Below are positions 5,125-8,416 of a DNA stretch of 8,416 nucleotides, in pieces (position 1 is the stretch's first letter; each line of letters starts with the position of its first letter). The DNA is taken from NCBI GenBank assembly GCA_018897475.1, contig JAHIKS010000090.1, positions 1 to 8,416 on the forward strand, given 5' to 3'. Source of the DNA: Candidatus Altarchaeota archaeon. Lineage in GTDB: Archaea; Altiarchaeota; Altiarchaeia; IMC4; QMZM01. The translations under genes were made by a program, and so were the position numbers. The notes under the pieces are model-generated. The model made no database searches and was not told the origin of the DNA. It saw only the letters and a list, made by a program, of their open reading frames with translations.

Positions 5125-5370
5125 ATGAAAGGGATACCTAATTTTAAAGGGATAACTAATTTTATTATGGGGCTTTTAAAGTATCCCATATTTTCTGTTG
5201 CAGTAGTTATCTCGCTTTGTATTGTCCTTTTCTATGTTGCACCAAATTGTCTTTCAGAGAAATGTAATCTGGTTATGTGCCTTGTGATATCCTTAACTAT
5301 TATAATAGCTATGCTCTTAGCCTTTATAATGCAATTAACTTGTGGGGATAAACCAACAAATGAAACTTGA
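5125..5370 (+). CDS. Small cysteine-bearing membrane protein, unknown function
   Basis: The 81-residue product is of unrecognised family. It has two predicted transmembrane helices, about residues 21-39 and 48-71. The short loop between them holds Cys42 and Cys47 (NCLSEKC). Further Cys residues are at 32, 52 and 73. If the basic N-terminal part (KGIPNFKG) is cytoplasmic, the Cys loop would face outside, where it could form a disulfide. The start is 30 bases after the preceding stop; GTGAT at 5109-5113 is a weak ribosome binding site. The 3' end overlaps the next gene by 11 bases if that gene starts at its ATG. Composition is AT-rich, about 33% GC in the row 5161-5220. Confidence 0.62.
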   Translation: MKGIPNFKGITNFIMGLLKYPIFSVAVVISLCIVLFYVAPNCLSEKCNLVMCLVISLTIIIAMLLAFIMQLTCGDKPTNET

Positions 5371-5710
5371 ATATTTATGGCCCTGTAAATGCGTCATAGA
5401 AAAAGACAAATGTATGCGCGTCTTTAATATTAAGTTACCTCTTTGCCATCGTTGTTTGGGCTACCATCTAGGATTAGTTATGTCTGTGATATTGCTACTT
5501 ATGGGTTATACTCCGACACCAAAAAAACCATTTTTATTTATGATTTTTGGTGTATTGTTGGCTCTTCCAACAGTAATACAGGGAGTATCTCGGAGATATT
5601 ACAAAAAAGATAAAGGGAGTTTGCATGAGCTGATTGCTTTTATTGCCGGTTTTTTGGTAGCTGTTGGTGCATTTATCTTTGCTTTGGGGATTATTCCCTA
5701 TCTAAAATAA
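5360..5710 (+). CDS. DUF2085-like membrane protein with Cys-rich N-terminus
   Basis: The 116-residue product resembles DUF2085 membrane proteins, a family without known function. Its N-terminal block has Cys9, Cys11, Cys18, Cys29 and Cys32, ending in LPLCHRCLGYHLGL (26-39), close to the family pattern PLCxRCxGxYxG. Transmembrane helices are likely at about 33-50, 57-75 and 91-114. The central PTVIQGVSRRY (70-80) also fits the family layout. I chose the ATG at 5360 because GGGGAT (5344-5349) sits 10 bases upstream as a ribosome binding site; a GTG at 5342 would add six residues. The paired CxC and CxxC groups could bind a metal or act in thiol exchange. Overlap with the preceding gene suggests coupled expression of the two Cys-containing proteins. 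Confidence 0.7.
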   Translation: MKLEYLWPCKCVIEKDKCMRVFNIKLPLCHRCLGYHLGLVMSVILLLMGYTPTPKKPFLFMIFGVLLALPTVIQGVSRRYYKKDKGSLHELIAFIAGFLVAVGAFIFALGIIPYLK

Positions 5711-5725
5711 CTCATGCATCTCTAA

Positions 5726-5733
5726 TTCTATAG
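5726..5733 (+). promoter_or_regulatory. Candidate TATA box for nog1
   Basis: TTCTATAG is centred 26 bases before the nog1 ATG, the spacing expected for a leaderless archaeal transcript. nog1 has no Shine-Dalgarno sequence. The match to the TTTATATA consensus is moderate. Confidence 0.4.
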
Positions 5734-5755
5734 CTTCCATTCCAAATACTATACT

Positions 5756-6706
5756 ATGTTCTCTCTACCCCACATCCCCTCAGAGAAGGAACTGATAGAC
5801 AAGTCGTTTCGCCGGGGCTCCAGATCGGCAAGCAGAGTGAAGTCTTCAAGAACCGGGGCTCCAAAAGAGCTACGGCTTCGGAACACCGACCTGGCAAGGA
5901 TACAGTCGGTATCAGCGGTAATAAAATCCGACATGGACAAGATAACGAAGGAATTCCCAAGCTACGAGCAGCTGCCGGAATTCTACCAGCGCCTTTTGGA
6001 CATCCAGATAGACAGGGACCACTACAAGAAATCCCTCGGTGCCATGAAGTGGTGCTCAGATAATGTGTCAAGGCTGGAGAGGGACTCTCTGAGAAAAATT
6101 CGAACGGGGGATAAGAACCCGACCAAGGAATTCCTCGGAAGAACCGCGTCCATCATAAAGAGAATCTCATCCGAGCTGGACTCTTTGATTGAGATTAAGA
6201 GAATCATCCGTGAATTTCCCTCGGTTGAGGACCTGCCCACCCTCGTCATAGTGGGCTATCCAAACGCCGGCAAATCCACATTCATGAAGAACCTGACAGG
6301 GTCCAAGGTCAAGATAGCCACCTATCCGTTCACGACCAAGCGGATTCTGATAGGGCACGCAAAAATCAAGTATCAGCGATACCAAATCATCGACTCCCCC
6401 GGCCTGCTGGACCGTCCCATGGACAAAAGGAATAAAATCGAGCAGCAGGCGATTCTTGCAATAAAGGAGCTTGCTGACGTGGTTCTCTTTCTGGTAGACC
6501 CGACGCAAGAGGCTGAACCTCAGCTCAACCTCCTTGATGAAATCAGGAAGGAATTCAAACAGAAGATATTTGTAGCGATCAACAAGACCGACACTGTAGA
6601 AAAGGAAAAGGTCAACGGACTGAAAAAGAAACTGAAGAATCCGATGGAGATTTCTGCGCTGAATAAGGAGGACTGCAATGAGACGTTCAGGGACATCTTC
6701 AGCTGA
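5756..6706 (+). CDS. NOG1-family GTPase, ribosome assembly
   Basis: The 316-residue product is an archaeal NOG1-type (OBG/HflX-like superfamily) GTPase. In eukaryotes Nog1 binds pre-60S particles, and the archaeal form is presumed to act in 50S assembly. The N-terminal helical NOG domain (about 1-155) is basic near its start (SFRRGSRSASR). The G domain follows: G1 GYPNAGKST (167-175), G2 PFTTK (191-195), G3 DSPGLLD (213-219), G4 NKTD (276-279) and G5 ISA (299-301). It ends shortly after G5, as archaeal forms do, without the long eukaryotic C-terminal extension. The start ATG is the first in frame and lies 46 bases after the AT-rich island's last stop codon, with a TATA-like box at leaderless spacing. 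Its last 29 bases overlap the methylthiotransferase gene. Confidence 0.93.
   Translation: MFSLPHIPSEKELIDKSFRRGSRSASRVKSSRTGAPKELRLRNTDLARIQSVSAVIKSDMDKITKEFPSYEQLPEFYQRLLDIQIDRDHYKKSLGAMKWCSDNVSRLERDSLRKIRTGDKNPTKEFLGRTASIIKRISSELDSLIEIKRIIREFPSVEDLPTLVIVGYPNAGKSTFMKNLTGSKVKIATYPFTTKRILIGHAKIKYQRYQIIDSPGLLDRPMDKRNKIEQQAILAIKELADVVLFLVDPTQEAEPQLNLLDEIRKEFKQKIFVAINKTDTVEKEKVNGLKKKLKNPMEISALNKEDCNETFRDIFS
6665..6672 (+). promoter_or_regulatory. Ribosome binding site of the methylthiotransferase gene, inside nog1
   Basis: AAGGAGGA lies five bases before the ATG at 6678 and within the nog1 coding sequence. It decides the start codon and supports the 29-base gene overlap as real, with reinitiation or internal initiation on the shared message. 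Confidence 0.75.
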
Positions 6707-7940
6707 TGTAGAAATCGAGACCTACGGCTGCGCCATGAACCAGGCAGACTCGGAGTTCATGGCCGGGCTGCTGGAGAAGAATGGCCATACGGTCGGAGAG
6801 GGCGGGGAGATTCTAATAGTAAATACCTGTACTGTAAAGACACCAACGGAGAGAAAGATTCTAAAAAGACTAAAAGAACTGGGGAATTCCGGCAGGAGAG
6901 TGATTGTCACCGGATGCATGCCCCGGGCCCAGCCGGACATAGTAAAAGAATTCCCCAGATTCTCATTCATAGGAACGAACATTGAGGACATCCTTGAGGC
7001 GGTTGAACAAGAAAAATATCTCAGAATCTCCGATGGGGCATGCAGGCTCGAATTTCCGCGAAGGAGGAAAAATCCCCTCGTTGAAATCATCCCCCTCGCC
7101 CAGGGCTGCGTCGGGGACTGCTCCTACTGCATCGTGAGAAGCGCAAGAGGGCAACTTAATTCATACGACCCGGAACTAATTCTTGCTGACCTAAGAAAGG
7201 CCCTCCCAGATGGCGTCAGGGAATTCTGGCTCACCGCCCAGGACACCGGGGCTTACGGAAAGGACATCGACAGCTCTCTGCCCGAACTGCTGAAGAAGGT
7301 CTCCGCAATCGAGGGCGACTTCAGGCTCAGAGTAGGGATGATGAACCCCAACCACGTCCTGCAGTTCCTGGACGAGCTCATCGACGCCTACCGGGACGAG
7401 AGGATTTACAAGTTCATCCACATCCCCGTCCAGAGTGGGGACGACAAGGTCCTCAAAGACATGAACCGCCGCTATTCAGCTGATGACTTCAGAAGGATAG
7501 TGAAGGAATTTCGTGATGCTTTCCCCCGGATTACCATATCGACTGACGTAATCCTCGGCTTCCCCACGGAGACCGAGGAGGCCTTCCAGAACACGCTCTC
7601 GCTCCTTGAGGAGACCGAGCCCGAGGTGCTGAACATCTCCCGGTTCTGGCTGAGGCCGGGGACAAAAGCCGGGGAATTCAAGCAGCTCCCCACCAGAATC
7701 TCAAAGGACCGCTCAAGGATGGTGAATTCCCTCTTCAAAGACTATGCCCTCCGGAAGAACCAGGCATGGATTGGCTGGGAGGGTCGGGCCCTGGTCTCTG
7801 AAGAATCCAGGGGCTCCTACACCGCGAGGAATTTCGTCTACAAGCCAGTCATAATAAAATCAGACAAGAATATGCTCGGGCAATTCGTAAATGTGAAGAT
7901 TACTGATGCAACGTATTATGACCTGAGATGCGAGGCTTAG
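6678..7940 (+). CDS. tRNA N6-threonylcarbamoyladenosine methylthiotransferase (e-MtaB/CDKAL1 type)
   Basis: The 420-residue product is a radical-SAM methylthiotransferase. It probably converts t6A to ms2t6A at position 37 of ANN-decoding tRNAs. The N-terminal UPF0004 domain holds the three Cys of the auxiliary iron-sulfur cluster: Cys18 (TYGCAMNQADSE), Cys51 (NTCTVK) and Cys80 (VTGCMPR). The radical-SAM cluster is CVGDCSYC, Cys144, Cys148 and Cys151. HIPVQSGDDKVLKDMNRRY (248-266) and DVILGFPTETEEAF (290-303) are conserved family blocks. A TRAM RNA-binding domain occupies about 361-420. Archaeal members group with e-MtaB rather than with MiaB or RimO, which is why I prefer this substrate. All six cluster cysteines are present. 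It is co-transcribed with nog1, so both genes serve the translation machinery. Confidence 0.93.
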   Translation: MRRSGTSSADVEIETYGCAMNQADSEFMAGLLEKNGHTVGEGGEILIVNTCTVKTPTERKILKRLKELGNSGRRVIVTGCMPRAQPDIVKEFPRFSFIGTNIEDILEAVEQEKYLRISDGACRLEFPRRRKNPLVEIIPLAQGCVGDCSYCIVRSARGQLNSYDPELILADLRKALPDGVREFWLTAQDTGAYGKDIDSSLPELLKKVSAIEGDFRLRVGMMNPNHVLQFLDELIDAYRDERIYKFIHIPVQSGDDKVLKDMNRRYSADDFRRIVKEFRDAFPRITISTDVILGFPTETEEAFQNTLSLLEETEPEVLNISRFWLRPGTKAGEFKQLPTRISKDRSRMVNSLFKDYALRKNQAWIGWEGRALVSEESRGSYTARNFVYKPVIIKSDKNMLGQFVNVKITDATYYDLRCEA

Positions 7941-8216
7941 TGTAAAGAATATAGGGTCAATAATCTGTTCCCATATACCTCTGTTCGATAATCTGTTTCT
8001 ATATTAAACAAAAGCCGATGAAATATTTTTATATTGAACGAAATACATATATCCATCCAAAATATATTCAATATATACACTATTGTGCTCTGATATATAA
8101 GCTCTCCCTGCGGGGATACTAATAAGGGACACAGGGTAAACCTTGGCGTAGACTCAAACGTCTTGGATGGGTTTAAGGTTGGAAAAGAAATCACGATAAT
8201 CCATACAAACAAGACG
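7941..8216. other. AT-rich intergenic stretch with short repeats
   Basis: No gene is supported in this stretch. It holds an imperfect direct repeat, ATAATCTGTT plus similar following bases, at 7960-7976 and 7988-8004 (15 of 17 bases equal, 28-base period). It also has a 9-base inverted repeat, TATATTGAA (8030-8038) against TTCAATATA (8067-8075). A small hairpin, TCCC (8105-8108) against GGGA (8113-8116), follows a TATA box. These may be regulatory for the following gene, but AT-rich sequence produces such patterns by chance. Confidence 0.5.
8093..8100 (+). promoter_or_regulatory. Candidate TATA box for the secreted-peptide gene
   Basis: ATATATAA is a good archaeal TATA-like octamer. Usual spacing predicts transcription start near 8122, giving a leader of about 95 bases to the ATG at 8217. 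The long leader is unusual beside the leaderless genes elsewhere in the window. Confidence 0.4.
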
Positions 8217-8396
8217 ATGAACAGATTGGCGTCAGTTGGGATACTCGCAATGCTTCTAATGGAAGGAATAGCGTCAGCTGGCTCGTTCTGCAATAATACC
8301 TGTGGGGGAGCCATGGCGATAACCGAGGATTACTATCTCCTGGAGATGAGGGAACGCCCGGAAACAGGGGGAAAAAACGTCCGGCCGCCTCCTTGA
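8217..8396 (+). CDS. Small probable secreted protein, frame possibly broken near its end
   Basis: I do not recognise a family. From the ATG at 8217 the 59-residue product begins with a convincing signal peptide: MNR, a hydrophobic run LASVGILAMLLMEGIASA, and a likely cleavage after ASA. The predicted mature part starts GSFCNNTCGG with two Cys three residues apart and ends in a charged stretch and RPPP. A TTG at 8163 could extend the frame by 18 residues but would bury the signal peptide. An ATG at 8313, preceded by GGGGGAG, is a third option. Near the end, five G and six A in a row (8367-8377) precede a stop at 8394-8396. In the +1 frame the sequence stays open to the window end, so this may be the 5' part of a longer gene with a one-base change. 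Confidence 0.45.
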   Translation: MNRLASVGILAMLLMEGIASAGSFCNNTCGGAMAITEDYYLLEMRERPETGGKNVRPPP

Positions 8397-8416
8397 CTAT
8401 ATAGACGACCTTGAGA

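Noticed and set aside
5342..5359. GTG start for the DUF2085-like gene
   Set aside because: It adds only six residues before the ATG, lies on top of the better ribosome binding site GGGGAT, and is not needed for any family motif.
7980..7993. tRNA T-loop-like string CTGTTCGATAATC
   Set aside because: T-loop spacing is off by one base, and no acceptor, D-arm or anticodon arm can be drawn around it.
8013..8092. Possible C/D box guide RNA (CGATGAAA and CTGA)
   Set aside because: The C box does not match RTGATGA, no internal D' or C' boxes are seen, and the spacing is long for archaeal C/D RNAs.
8372..8396. -1 slippery heptamer A-AAA-AAC in frame in the secreted-peptide gene
   Set aside because: The heptamer is in the right phase for -1 frameshifting, but the -1 frame meets a TAG at 8401-8403 after a few codons, giving almost the same length. 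The +1 frame is the one that stays open.
1..8416. CRISPR array or rRNA/tRNA gene
   Set aside because: No regularly spaced repeats of suitable length and no rRNA or complete tRNA signatures were seen on either strand.

Overview
The window is archaeal chromosome. The evidence is the gene content: a transcription factor B (TFB), the H/ACA protein Gar1, a CTP-dependent riboflavin kinase, the Holliday junction resolvase Hjc, an archaeal-type NOG1 GTPase, an e-MtaB-type tRNA methylthiotransferase and a tetrahedral (M42) aminopeptidase. TATA-like boxes lie about 26 bases before several start codons, as in archaeal leaderless transcripts. I cannot fix the lineage; the content looks euryarchaeal or related, at roughly 50% GC outside the AT-rich parts.

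Left edge (1-1086): the 3' end of a probable DDE transposase gene enters the window. It is followed by a compact hicA-hicB toxin-antitoxin pair and then by hjc on the opposite strand. A 27-base perfect direct repeat brackets the hicAB pair. Its right copy is the last coding stretch of hjc (residues 121-129), so hicAB looks like a small cassette placed against the hjc 3' end.

Core block 1 (1087-3807): a stand-alone phosphopantothenoylcysteine decarboxylase-like flavoprotein (coenzyme A pathway) overlaps an AMMECR1-family gene by one base. This pair converges on a tightly overlapped operon on the minus strand, gar1-tfb-ribK (RNA modification, basal transcription, FMN synthesis). The operon diverges from an M42 aminopeptidase gene across 49 bases that hold one symmetric TATA-like element.

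AT-rich island (about 4840-5755): three small membrane-protein genes, the last a DUF2085-like protein with a cysteine-rich N-terminus. Base composition and codon use differ from both flanks, which suggests a transferred or fast-evolving accessory cassette.

Core block 2 (5756-7940): nog1 (large-subunit assembly GTPase) overlaps an e-MtaB-type methylthiotransferase gene by 29 bases, with a strong ribosome binding site for the second gene inside the first. Both products serve the translation apparatus.

Right edge (7941-8416): an AT-rich intergenic stretch with short repeats, then a small gene for a probable secreted peptide. Its frame may be broken at a homopolymer run close to the window end. 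The most unusual parts of the window are the repeat-flanked hicAB insertion, the AT-rich membrane-protein island and the right-edge gene. I did not find a clear new multi-gene defence or metabolic system.
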